Below, one piece after another: positions 33,813 through 41,499 of a DNA stretch of 64,000 nt (positions are counted from its first letter, which is position 1; every line of letters begins with the position of its first letter). Under the pieces are notes generated by a model. That model was not told where the DNA came from and made no database searches. It saw only the letters and a program-made list of their open reading frames with translations. The translations under genes and the position numbers were made by a program. Source of the stretch: JAOPZW01 sp963803375 (lineage in GTDB: Bacteria > Actinomycetota > Thermoleophilia > Solirubrobacterales > Solirubrobacteraceae); contig CAWDMB010000005.1 of assembly GCA_963803375.1 (NCBI GenBank), forward strand, positions 62,001-126,000, given 5' to 3'.

Positions 33813-35975
33813 ATGGCCCATCTCCTCGCTCGCCTCGCCGGCGCCGCCGCCCACCACTGGAAGCGCTCGCTCGCCCTCGTCGCCGTCGTCCTCGCGGCGC
33901 TCGCCGTCCTCGCCGGGGCCGGCGGCAGCTTCTCCGACGACTTCAGCTCGCCCGGAACCGAGAGCCAGCAGGCCCTCGACCTCCTGAAGCACCGCTTCCC
34001 GTCGCAGTCGGGTGACACGGCGACGGTCGTGTTCTCGGTCGACCGCGGGACCCTGCGCGACGGCGCCCGGCCGGGCGCGATCGCCCGCACGGTGGCGGCG
34101 ATCCGCAGCCGGCCGCACGTCACGAGCGCGGTCGACCCGCTCTCGCCACGCGCGAAGGGCCAGCTCTCACGCGACGGGCGCATCGCCTTCGCGACCGTCC
34201 AGTACGACCGCACGGCGAGCGACCTCGGCGCGGCGCCGGGCAAGCGCCTCGAGGGCGTCGGCGAGCCGGCCGAGCAGGTCGGCATCGACGTCGCCCGGCG
34301 CGGGCAGATCGTCGACCAGGCCGAGCAGCAGACGGCGCCTGTCGGCGAGCTCATCGGCGTCGCGGTGGCGGTCATCGTCCTCACGGTCGTCTTCGGGTCG
34401 GCGAGCGCGATGCTGCTCACGCTGCTGTCGGCGGGGATCGCGCTCGCGGGCGGCCTGATGCTGCTCACGTTCGGCACGCGCTTCGCGGACTTCCCGAGCT
34501 TCGCCCCGACGCTCGGGGTCATGCTCGGCCTGGGCGCGGGGATCGACTACGCGCTGCTCATCGTCGGGCGCTACCGCGAGCAGCTCGCCGCGGGCGACTC
34601 CGTCCGCCACTCGGCGGCCGTGGCCAACGCGACCGCGGGCACGAGCGTGGTCGCCGCCGGCGCGATCGTCGTCGTGGCGATCGCGGGGCTGCTGGCCACG
34701 GGCATCCCGTTCGTAGGGCGCATGGGCGTCGGGTCGGCGATCGTCGTCGGCTCGGTCGCGCTCGGCGCGGTGACGGTGCTGCCCGTCCTCATGGGCGCAT
34801 TCGCCCGGCGCCTGCGCCCGAGGGACCGCGCCCAGGTCGCGCCGTCGCCGCGCTTCGCCGCGTGGGGCCGGCGCCTGGTCGCGCGGCCGTGGCTGGCGGC
34901 CGGCCTCGGCGCGCTCGTGCTCGTGTTGCTGGCCACGCCGTTCGCCGGCCTGCGCCTGGGCCAGCCCGACGACGGCAACGACGCGCCGTCGACGACGACC
35001 CGCAAGGCCTACGACAAGCTCGCCGAGGGCTTCGGGCCGGGCTTCAACGGCCCGCTCGTGCTCGCCGCGAAGGTGCCGGCCGGAGCGGATGGCCGCGCCG
35101 CCGCCGCGCGCGTGCAGCGCGCCGTCGCGGGCACCCCCGACGTCGCGGCGGCGACGCCCGCGCGCTTCAACCGCGCCGGCGACGCAGCGACGATCACGGT
35201 GATCCCGCGCAGCTCGCCGCAGGACCGGGCGACCTCCGACCTCGTCCGCCGCCTGCGCGACGACGTCCTCCCCGACGCGACGCAGGGCACGGGCGTGCAC
35301 GCCTATGTCGGCGGTGCCACGGCCACGCTCGAGGACCTCGCCGACCGCATCGCGGCGCGGCTGCCGATCTTCATCGCGCTCGTCGTCGGCCTCTCGGTGG
35401 TGCTGCTCATGGCCGTCTTCCGCTCGCTGTGGGTGCCGCTCGTGAGCGCGGCCTTCAACCTGCTCTCGATCCTCGCCGCCTACGGCGTGGTCGTCGCGGT
35501 CTTCCAGTGGGGCTGGGGCTCGTCGCTGCTCGGCGTCGACGGCAGCGTGCCGATCGTGAGCTTCGTGCCGCTCTTCATGTTCGCGATCCTGTTCGGGCTG
35601 AGCATGGACTACAACGTCTTCCTGCAGAGCCGGATCCGCGAGGAGTACCACCGCGGCGCCGGGCCCGGGGAATCCGTCGTGCTCGGGCTCGCCCGCGTCG
35701 GGAAGATCATCGTCGCGGCCGGCCTGATCATGACCGCGGTCTTCCTGGGCTTCGTCAGCGACCCCGACGTCGTCGTCAAGACGATCGGGCTCGGGCTGGC
35801 GGCCGCGATCGCCATCGACGTGCTCGTCGTCCGGCTCGTCGTCGCGCCGGCGGTCATGGCGCTGCTCGGCGACCGCGCGTGGGGCCTGCCCGGCTGGCTG
35901 GACCGCATGCTGCCGCGGATCGCGCTCGAGGGCGAGGAGGTCGCCCGTCGCGAGCCACAGCCCGAGCCGGCCTAG
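33813..35975 (+). CDS. MMPL/RND family transporter
   Basis: 720 residues from an ATG at 33813. Two RND half-units are visible. Each has one leading helix, an extracytoplasmic domain, and a five-helix bundle; conserved stretches are GLGAGIDYALLIVGRYREQL in the first half and FGLSMDYNVFLQSRIREEYH in the second, which include the proton-relay Asp-Tyr pair. MMPL proteins export lipids or small molecules using proton motive force. The TetR repressor next door is the likely regulator. Its TAG overlaps the ligB stop on the other strand through the palindrome CCTAGG. Confidence 0.94.
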   Translation: MAHLLARLAGAAAHHWKRSLALVAVVLAALAVLAGAGGSFSDDFSSPGTESQQALDLLKHRFPSQSGDTATVVFSVDRGTLRDGARPGAIARTVAAIRSRPHVTSAVDPLSPRAKGQLSRDGRIAFATVQYDRTASDLGAAPGKRLEGVGEPAEQVGIDVARRGQIVDQAEQQTAPVGELIGVAVAVIVLTVVFGSASAMLLTLLSAGIALAGGLMLLTFGTRFADFPSFAPTLGVMLGLGAGIDYALLIVGRYREQLAAGDSVRHSAAVANATAGTSVVAAGAIVVVAIAGLLATGIPFVGRMGVGSAIVVGSVALGAVTVLPVLMGAFARRLRPRDRAQVAPSPRFAAWGRRLVARPWLAAGLGALVLVLLATPFAGLRLGQPDDGNDAPSTTTRKAYDKLAEGFGPGFNGPLVLAAKVPAGADGRAAAARVQRAVAGTPDVAAATPARFNRAGDAATITVIPRSSPQDRATSDLVRRLRDDVLPDATQGTGVHAYVGGATATLEDLADRIAARLPIFIALVVGLSVVLLMAVFRSLWVPLVSAAFNLLSILAAYGVVVAVFQWGWGSSLLGVDGSVPIVSFVPLFMFAILFGLSMDYNVFLQSRIREEYHRGAGPGESVVLGLARVGKIIVAAGLIMTAVFLGFVSDPDVVVKTIGLGLAAAIAIDVLVVRLVVAPAVMALLGDRAWGLPGWLDRMLPRIALEGEEVARREPQPEPA

Positions 35976-37498
35976 GAAGCGCGGACCGCGAGGACCGCGT
36001 CGAGGGTGTCGGCGTCCTCGGCGCGCTTGTCCTCGCGGAAGCGCAGGACGCGGGCGAAGCGCAGCGCGACGCCGCCGGGGTAGCGCGGGCTCGCCTGGAC
36101 GCCGTCGAAGGCGATCTCGACGACGAGCTCGGGCCGCACGCGCACGACGTGGCCCTCGCGGCCGACCGCGAGCGCGAGCAGGCGCTCGGTCTGCCAGGCG
36201 AGCATCGCGTCGGTCAGGCCCTTGAACGTCTTGCCGAGCATGACGAAGCCAGCGCCGTGCGGCTTCCGCGCGCCGAGGTGGAGGTTCGAGAGCCGGCCGC
36301 GCCGGCGCCCGTGGCCCCACTCGGCGGCGAGCACGACGAGGTCGAGCGTGTGGACCGGCTTGACCTTCAGCCAGCCCGCGCCGCGCCGGCCCGCCGCGTA
36401 GGGGGCGCCGAGCGCCTTGACCACGACGCCCTCGTGGCCGGCGTCGAGCGCGCGCCGCCGGAAGGCCTCGGCGCCCGCCGCGTCGGTCACCTCGGCTCGC
36501 GGCACGCGCAGCGCCTCGGGCAGCGCGCCGGCGAGCGCGGCCGCGCGCCGTTCGAGCGGCTCGTCGAGCAGGTCGCGCCCGTCGACGTGCAGGACGTCGA
36601 AGAAGGCCGCGGTCAGCGGGACCTCCTCGCGCAGGCGCGCCACCGACGTGCGGCTGCCCAGGCGCGAGCCCGTGACCTGGAAGGGCCGCGGGCGCCCGTC
36701 GGGGCGCAGGGCGATCGCCTCGCCATCGAGGACGAGCGCGCGGGCGTCGAGGGCGAGGACGGCCTCGACGACCTCGGGCACGCGCGCGGTGATGTCGTCG
36801 AGCGTGCGGGTGAAGACGGCGACGTCGCCGTCGCGGCGGTGGACCTGGATCCGCGCGCCGTCGAGCTTGACCTCGATCGCGGCCGGCGGGCCGGCCCTGG
36901 CCAGCGCCGCCTCGAGGTCCCTCGCGGGCGCCGCGAGCATCGGCTGGACCGGGCGTCCGACCTCGAGGGCGATCGCGCGCAGCCCGGCGTCGCCGTCGCG
37001 CAGGGCGACGGCCGCGACGGCGCCGAGGTCGCCGCGGAGCATGAGCGCGCGGCGCACGGCATCGCGGGGGACGGCGGCGGCCTGCGCGACGGCGTCGGCG
37101 ACCACGGCGCTCAGCGCGCCCTGGCGCAGCTCGCCGGCCAGCAGCGCGGCGAGGAGGGCTTGCTCGCGCGCCGTCCCCCGCGCCATCAGCGCGCGGACGG
37201 CCTCGCGCCGCGCGCCCCGCGAGCCCGCGCCCGCCCGCGCGCCGATGGCGGTGAAGGCGGCGTCGGTCCCGGCGACCGTGAGCGTCGGCGCGGCGGCCGG
37301 CGGCGGTGGATCGCGCAGGGCCGCCCAGCCGACGCCGATCTGGCGCTGGGGCAGCTCGCCGGCCAGGAACAGCACGCCCGCCGCCCGCTCCTCGGGCGCG
37401 AGCGCCCGCAGCGCCCGCGCCAGGCGCGCGACCTTCGCCGAGCGCGCGGCGGTGGCGCCGACGTCGGCCGAGGCGGCGGCGAGCTCGTCGAGGAGCAT
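35972..37498 (-). CDS. ATP-dependent DNA ligase (LigB-type, archaeal/actinobacterial)
   Basis: 508 residues from the ATG at 37498 (MLLDELAAAS); an upstream in-frame ATG at 37540 would add 14 residues. The N-terminal helical DNA-binding domain is followed by the nucleotidyltransferase core with AMP-lysine motif EVKLDGARIQ (K211), motif III FFDVLHVDG, motif IV EGVVVK and motif V GWLKVKP, then the OB domain. It seals nicks with ATP and works beside the NAD-dependent LigA. The C-terminal stretch EIAFDGVQASPR is also found, as identical DNA, inside the reductase pseudogene at 54031. Confidence 0.95.
   Translation of the reverse strand: MLLDELAAASADVGATAARSAKVARLARALRALAPEERAAGVLFLAGELPQRQIGVGWAALRDPPPPAAAPTLTVAGTDAAFTAIGARAGAGSRGARREAVRALMARGTAREQALLAALLAGELRQGALSAVVADAVAQAAAVPRDAVRRALMLRGDLGAVAAVALRDGDAGLRAIALEVGRPVQPMLAAPARDLEAALARAGPPAAIEVKLDGARIQVHRRDGDVAVFTRTLDDITARVPEVVEAVLALDARALVLDGEAIALRPDGRPRPFQVTGSRLGSRTSVARLREEVPLTAAFFDVLHVDGRDLLDEPLERRAAALAGALPEALRVPRAEVTDAAGAEAFRRRALDAGHEGVVVKALGAPYAAGRRGAGWLKVKPVHTLDLVVLAAEWGHGRRRGRLSNLHLGARKPHGAGFVMLGKTFKGLTDAMLAWQTERLLALAVGREGHVVRVRPELVVEIAFDGVQASPRYPGGVALRFARVLRFREDKRAEDADTLDAVLAVRAS
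36083..36123 (-). repeat. 41-base segment of ligB duplicated inside the reductase pseudogene
   Basis: The minus strand here is identical over 41 bases to the plus strand at 54031-54071 and is read in the same codon phase (VEIAFDGVQASPR). Here it belongs to the conserved OB-domain end of the ligase, so this is the donor copy. Confidence 0.9.
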
Positions 37499-37570
37499 CG
37501 CCCTCGAGCTTGGCAGCTCGAATGCTGAGAAGGGCGTCATATGGACGCCCTTTCCAGCACTCGGCCCGCG

Positions 37571-38974
37571 TCAGCGCGGCTCGGTGTGCACGACGATCGC
37601 CGCCGCCTCGGGCAGCGAGGCCATGAGGTCGCGCTCGACGCGCTGCGCGGTCCGGTGCGCGCTGGCGACGGCCTCGTCGGCCGGGAGCGCGATCGTCACG
37701 TGGGCGACGAGGCCCTCGTCCTCGCGGCGCAGGCTGACCGCCCGCGGCGGCTCGCCCGTGCGCGCGAGGACGGCGGCCCGGATCGCGTCGTCCGCCGCGG
37801 CGGCGTCGGCCTTGCTCGGCCGCCGGCCCTCGCGCGGCACGCCGAGTGGCTCCAGGTGCGTGTGGACGACGTCGATCTCCGGCGCCGCACGGCGAATCGC
37901 CTCCTCGACGGCATCGGCCGTCCCGTGGGCGGCCGCGAGACGCTCGGCCGCCGGGAGCTTGAGGTGCAGCGTGAGCTCCTGGCGCCCGTCGACGCGGCTC
38001 AGCCTCACGTTGTGGACCTCGTGCACGCCGCGCACCGTCAGCGCGGCGCCGCTCGCGCGCTCACGCAGGTCGCCGCCCTCCGCGCGCGGCTCGACGTGGA
38101 CGACCACGTCGCTCTGCGGCAGCGCCTCGGCGACGATCGCCTCGACCGCGTCGGCCACGGCGTGGCCCTGGCCGAGCGCGGCGTCGGCGCGGATGCCGAT
38201 CGTGACCTCGACGAAGTGCCGCCGGCCCGCCTGGCGCACGCGGACGCGGCGGACGTCGGCGGTCGGCTCGGCGCGGGCGATCGCGCCGCGCACCGTGAGC
38301 TCGGCCTGCTCGGGGGCGCGGTCCATGAGGACGTCGACGTTGCGGCGCATGAGCCGCGCCGCAGCCGTGACCACGAGCACGCTGACGACGAGCGCGGCGA
38401 TCGGGTCGGCCTCCGGGTAGCCCGCGCGCGCGAGCAGCAGGCCGGCGAGGACCGCGGCCGAGCCGACAAGGTCGGACGCGAAGTGCAGCGCGTTGGATGC
38501 CAGCGCCGCGCTCGCGTGCCGGCGCGAGGCGCGCCAGGAGACCGTCGCGCGCGCCGCGTCGACGACGATGACCACGACGACGACCGCGACGGCGACGAGG
38601 CTCGGGTCCAGCGCGCCGTGGTCGCCGCCGACGAGCCGCACGACGGCCTGGACGGCGATGACGACGCTGACGAGGACCAGGAACGCCGCCTCCCCGAGCG
38701 CGGCGAGGTGCTCGGCCTTGGCGTGGCCGAAGGGATGGTCGGGGTCCGGCGGGCGCAGGGCCACGCCGAGCGCGAGGAAGGTGAGCAGCGCGGCGACGAG
38801 ATCGGTCCCGGAGTGCAGCGCCTCGGCGAGGAGGCCGAGGCTGCCGGTCAGCAGGCCCGTGACGAGCTTGAGCGCGACGAGCGCCGCGGCCGCGAGGACG
38901 GAGAGCAGCGCTGTGCGCTGCGGGGCGTTCAGGCGGCGGCGGCGGCCCGTCGAGGTGGTGGTCGCGGCGGCCAA
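37571..38974 (-). CDS. Cation diffusion facilitator transporter with three C-terminal domains
   Basis: 467 residues from a TTG at 38974, the only start that keeps the first membrane helix (ALLSVLAAAALVALKLV). Six helices fill residues 15-200, with metal ligands in ALHSGTDLVA and ALHFASDLVG. Instead of one cytoplasmic domain (family length about 300) three successive copies follow, each with a HxV or VHV strand end: one ending SDVVVHVEP, one ending IDVVHTHLEP and one ending AAIVVHTEPR. It should export Zn, Fe or similar ions. The TTG directly follows the last base of tRNA-Tyr. Confidence 0.88.
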   Translation of the reverse strand: MAAATTTSTGRRRRLNAPQRTALLSVLAAAALVALKLVTGLLTGSLGLLAEALHSGTDLVAALLTFLALGVALRPPDPDHPFGHAKAEHLAALGEAAFLVLVSVVIAVQAVVRLVGGDHGALDPSLVAVAVVVVVIVVDAARATVSWRASRRHASAALASNALHFASDLVGSAAVLAGLLLARAGYPEADPIAALVVSVLVVTAAARLMRRNVDVLMDRAPEQAELTVRGAIARAEPTADVRRVRVRQAGRRHFVEVTIGIRADAALGQGHAVADAVEAIVAEALPQSDVVVHVEPRAEGGDLRERASGAALTVRGVHEVHNVRLSRVDGRQELTLHLKLPAAERLAAAHGTADAVEEAIRRAAPEIDVVHTHLEPLGVPREGRRPSKADAAAADDAIRAAVLARTGEPPRAVSLRREDEGLVAHVTIALPADEAVASAHRTAQRVERDLMASLPEAAAIVVHTEPR

Positions 38975-39056
38975 TGGCGGGGGCAGGATTCGAACCTGCG
39001 AAGGCAGAGCCAAGGCGTTTACAGCGCCTCCCCTTTGACCGCTCGGGAACCCCGCC
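38975..39056 (-). tRNA. tRNA-Tyr (anticodon GTA)
   Basis: 82 bases on the minus strand. Acceptor GGCGGGG (39050-39056) pairs with CCCCGCC (38976-38982), discriminator A at 38975. The anticodon stem GGCG(C) encloses loop CTGTAAA with anticodon GTA, a long class II variable arm follows (CTTGGCTCTGCCTTCG region), and the T arm is GCAGG-TTCGAAT-CCTGC. No CCA is encoded. The next base starts the TTG codon of the CDF transporter, so processing of this tRNA would release the transporter mRNA. Confidence 0.96.
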
Positions 39057-39181
39057 GGGCGACGGCGAGTTTAGCGATCAGGCGGCCATCGCCGCGGTCA
39101 GCGGACGCCCGTGCTCGACCTCGTCGTCAAGGACGCCGGCGGCGGCCGATCGCTTCTGCGGGACCGTCGTCGGGCCGACCC

Positions 39182-40318
39182 TCAGCCGGCGTCGCGCAGC
39201 CGCTGCGCCTCGGGCAGCGACTCCAGCTTCTTGAGCGTGTGGTTCTCGATCTGGCGGATCCGCTCGCGCGTGACGTTGAACGCGCGGCCGACCTCCTCGA
39301 GCGTCCGCGGGCGCCCGCCCGTGAGCCCGAAGCGCATCTCGATGACCTCGCGCTCGCGCGTCGGCAGCGCGGCGAGCGCGCGCCGCACGTTCGCCTGGCG
39401 CAGGTGCTCGGAGGCCAGGTCGAACGGCGACTCGGCCAGCTGGTCCTCGACGAAGTCGCCGAGCTCGGACTCCTCCTCGTCGCCCACCGGCTTCTCGAGC
39501 GAGATCGGTTGTTGGCTCATGCGCAGGATGTCGCGCACCTCGCGCGTCGTGCAGTCGAGCTCGGCGGCGATCTCCGCGGGCGTGGGCTCGCGTCCGAGCG
39601 CCTGGACGAGCTGGCGCTCGACGTGCACGACCTTGTTGAGCTTCTCGACCATGTGGACGGGGATGCGGATCGTGCGCCCCTTGTCGGCGATGGCGCGCGT
39701 CACGGCCTGCCGGATCCACCACGTCGCGTAGGTCGAGAACTTGAAGCCCCGGCGGTAGTCGAACTTCTCGACCGCGCGGATGAGGCCGAGCGAGCCCTCC
39801 TGGATGAGGTCGAGGAAAGTCAGCCCACGGCCCAGGTAGCCCTTGGCGATCGAGACGACGAGGCGCAGGTTGGCCTCGACCATCTGCGTCTTGGCGAGCA
39901 TGTCGCCGCGCTCGATGCGCTTGGCGAGCCCGACCTCCTGGGCGGCGGTGAGCAGCGGGACGCGGCCGATCGAGCGCAGGTAGAGCCGCAGCGAATCGAG
40001 GCTCGGCTCGACCGTGAGGTCGATCTCGGGCTTCTTCGGCGCGTCGGCCTTGCGGGCCTCCGCCGCGACCTCGACCCGGTGGGCCTCCGAGGTCGCCGGG
40101 CGACCGTCGGGGCCCACGACGTCGATCCCCTGCTCCTCGAGATGGTTGTGCAGGTCGCGGACCTGCTCCTTGGTGACCTCGACCTCCTCGAGCGCGCCGG
40201 CGATCTGCTCGAACGTGATCACGCCCCGCTCCTGGCCCTCGGCCACGAGGGCGCGCAGCTCGTCGAGCTCCCAGATCGGCGCCTCGTCGGCGAGCAGCAC
40301 GTCGGTCTTTGCGCTCAC
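39182..40318 (-). CDS. sigA: Primary RNA polymerase sigma factor (SigA/RpoD)
   Basis: 378 residues from a GTG at 40318 with AAGGGGG upstream. All regions are present: 1.2 DSLRLYLRSIGRVPLL, 2 with GLTFLDLIQEGSLGLIRAVE and FKFSTYATWWIRQA, 3 PVHMVEKLNK, and 4 with LEEVGRAFNVTRERIRQIEN. It directs RNA polymerase to housekeeping promoters of the TTGACN/TANNNT type seen in this window. The N terminus (region 1.1) is short and acidic, as in Actinobacteria. It is divergent from folE2 with 94 bases between starts. Confidence 0.96.
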   Translation of the reverse strand: MSAKTDVLLADEAPIWELDELRALVAEGQERGVITFEQIAGALEEVEVTKEQVRDLHNHLEEQGIDVVGPDGRPATSEAHRVEVAAEARKADAPKKPEIDLTVEPSLDSLRLYLRSIGRVPLLTAAQEVGLAKRIERGDMLAKTQMVEANLRLVVSIAKGYLGRGLTFLDLIQEGSLGLIRAVEKFDYRRGFKFSTYATWWIRQAVTRAIADKGRTIRIPVHMVEKLNKVVHVERQLVQALGREPTPAEIAAELDCTTREVRDILRMSQQPISLEKPVGDEEESELGDFVEDQLAESPFDLASEHLRQANVRRALAALPTREREVIEMRFGLTGGRPRTLEEVGRAFNVTRERIRQIENHTLKKLESLPEAQRLRDAG

Positions 40319-40396
40319 GACCCCCTTACCTCCCTGTCTGCGGCCGAACCTCGTGATTGATAGCACAAGCCCCCAGGGCCCAGGAGGTCGGCTCGA

Positions 40397-40402
40397 TAGT
40401 CT
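40397..40402 (+). promoter_or_regulatory. -10 box (TAGTCT) of folE2, near-leaderless
   Basis: TAGTCT fits TANNNT and ends ten bases before the ATG at 40413. No ribosome site lies between, so the transcript probably starts within a few bases of the ATG. No clear -35 is seen. Confidence 0.35.
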
Positions 40403-40412
40403 CATTTCGTCC

Positions 40413-41414
40413 ATGGAGCCCTTCACCCTCACCAGCCAGCCCGACGTCCAGGACTCGCTTCCGACCGTCCACGTGTCGCTCTCGCGGGTCGGCGTGACGA
40501 ACGTCGAGAAGGTCATCCGGGTCGGGCCGCCGGGCGCCGAGCAGCTGTACTCCGCGCGCCTGGAGTGCTTCGTCGACCTCGGCCCGCAGCAGAAGGGCGC
40601 GCACATGTCGCGCTTCGAGGAGGTCATCAACGACGTCATCGGCGAGGTCATCCTCGGCGAGTCCGGCTTCCGGGCCGAGAGCCTCGCGCAGCACATCGCC
40701 GGAGGCGTGCGCGAGCGTCAGGACGCGCTGCGCGCCGAGGTGACGATCGCCGCGCGCTACCCCGAGCACAAGCCCGCGCCGGTCTCCGGGATCCCGACCC
40801 AGGAGATCTACACGCTGTTCGGCTCGGCCGTGGCGAGCGCGCGCGGCACGCGCCGGCTGATCGGCGTCGCCGCCCAGGGCATGACGGCGTGCCCGTGCGC
40901 GCAGCAGATCGTGGCCGGCCAGGCGCGCGAGCGCCTCCAGGACGACGGCTTCGCCGACGAGGAGATCGGGCGCATCTTCGAGGCGGTGCCGGTGGCGACG
41001 CACAACCAGCGCGGCCTGGGGACGCTGCACCTCGGCTGTCCCGAGTCGTGCACGACGGACATCGACGCGGCGACGCTGCTCGAGATCGTCGAGGGCTCGA
41101 TGTCGAGCGAGATCTACGAGCTGATGAAGCGCTCCGACGAGGGCGCCGTCGTCGAGAAGGCCCACCGGCGCCCGCGCTTCGTGGAGGACTGCGTGCGCGA
41201 GATGGTGGCGGGCGTCGTCGAGCGCTTCGGCGAGCTCGGCGAGGAGCACTTCATCTCGGCCCGCCAGGAGAACCTCGAGACGATCCACCAGCACAACGTG
41301 GTCGCCGAGCGCTTCGGGCTGCTCGGCGAGCTGCGCCGCGAGCTCGCCTCGGGCGCGCACCTCGCGCACCACACGTCGATGCGCGAGTGGCTCGACCGGG
41401 CGGGGCGGGCCTAA
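40413..41414 (+). CDS. folE2: GTP cyclohydrolase I, FolE2/MptA type
   Basis: 333 residues from an ATG at 40413. The T-fold features of the FolE2 family are intact: an early VSLSRVGVTNVEKVIRV, KGAHMSRFEE, the metal-binding GMTACPCAQQ, and THNQRGLGTLHL, with a late HQHNVVAERFG. It opens GTP to dihydroneopterin triphosphate for folate or related pterins. FolE2 can use metals other than zinc and is often the zinc-independent partner of FolE. At about 333 residues it is longer than the bacterial form near 270 and closer to archaeal MptA. Confidence 0.93.
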   Translation: MEPFTLTSQPDVQDSLPTVHVSLSRVGVTNVEKVIRVGPPGAEQLYSARLECFVDLGPQQKGAHMSRFEEVINDVIGEVILGESGFRAESLAQHIAGGVRERQDALRAEVTIAARYPEHKPAPVSGIPTQEIYTLFGSAVASARGTRRLIGVAAQGMTACPCAQQIVAGQARERLQDDGFADEEIGRIFEAVPVATHNQRGLGTLHLGCPESCTTDIDAATLLEIVEGSMSSEIYELMKRSDEGAVVEKAHRRPRFVEDCVREMVAGVVERFGELGEEHFISARQENLETIHQHNVVAERFGLLGELRRELASGAHLAHHTSMREWLDRAGRA

Positions 41415-41435
41415 CGGTCGGGCGGTCCGGAAGGC

Positions 41436-41464
41436 TCGACCGCTCGTCGAGCCGGAGATAGGCT
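41436..41464 (+). promoter_or_regulatory. Promoter candidate for the MMPL-STAS gene
   Basis: TCGACC (41436-41441), a 17-base spacer and TAGGCT (41459-41464) lie 36 bases before the ATG. A ribosome site GGGAGG is present between them and the start. Confidence 0.4.
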
Positions 41465-41499
41465 CGAGGCGACAGCGACCGCGGCTCGCGGGAGGCGTC

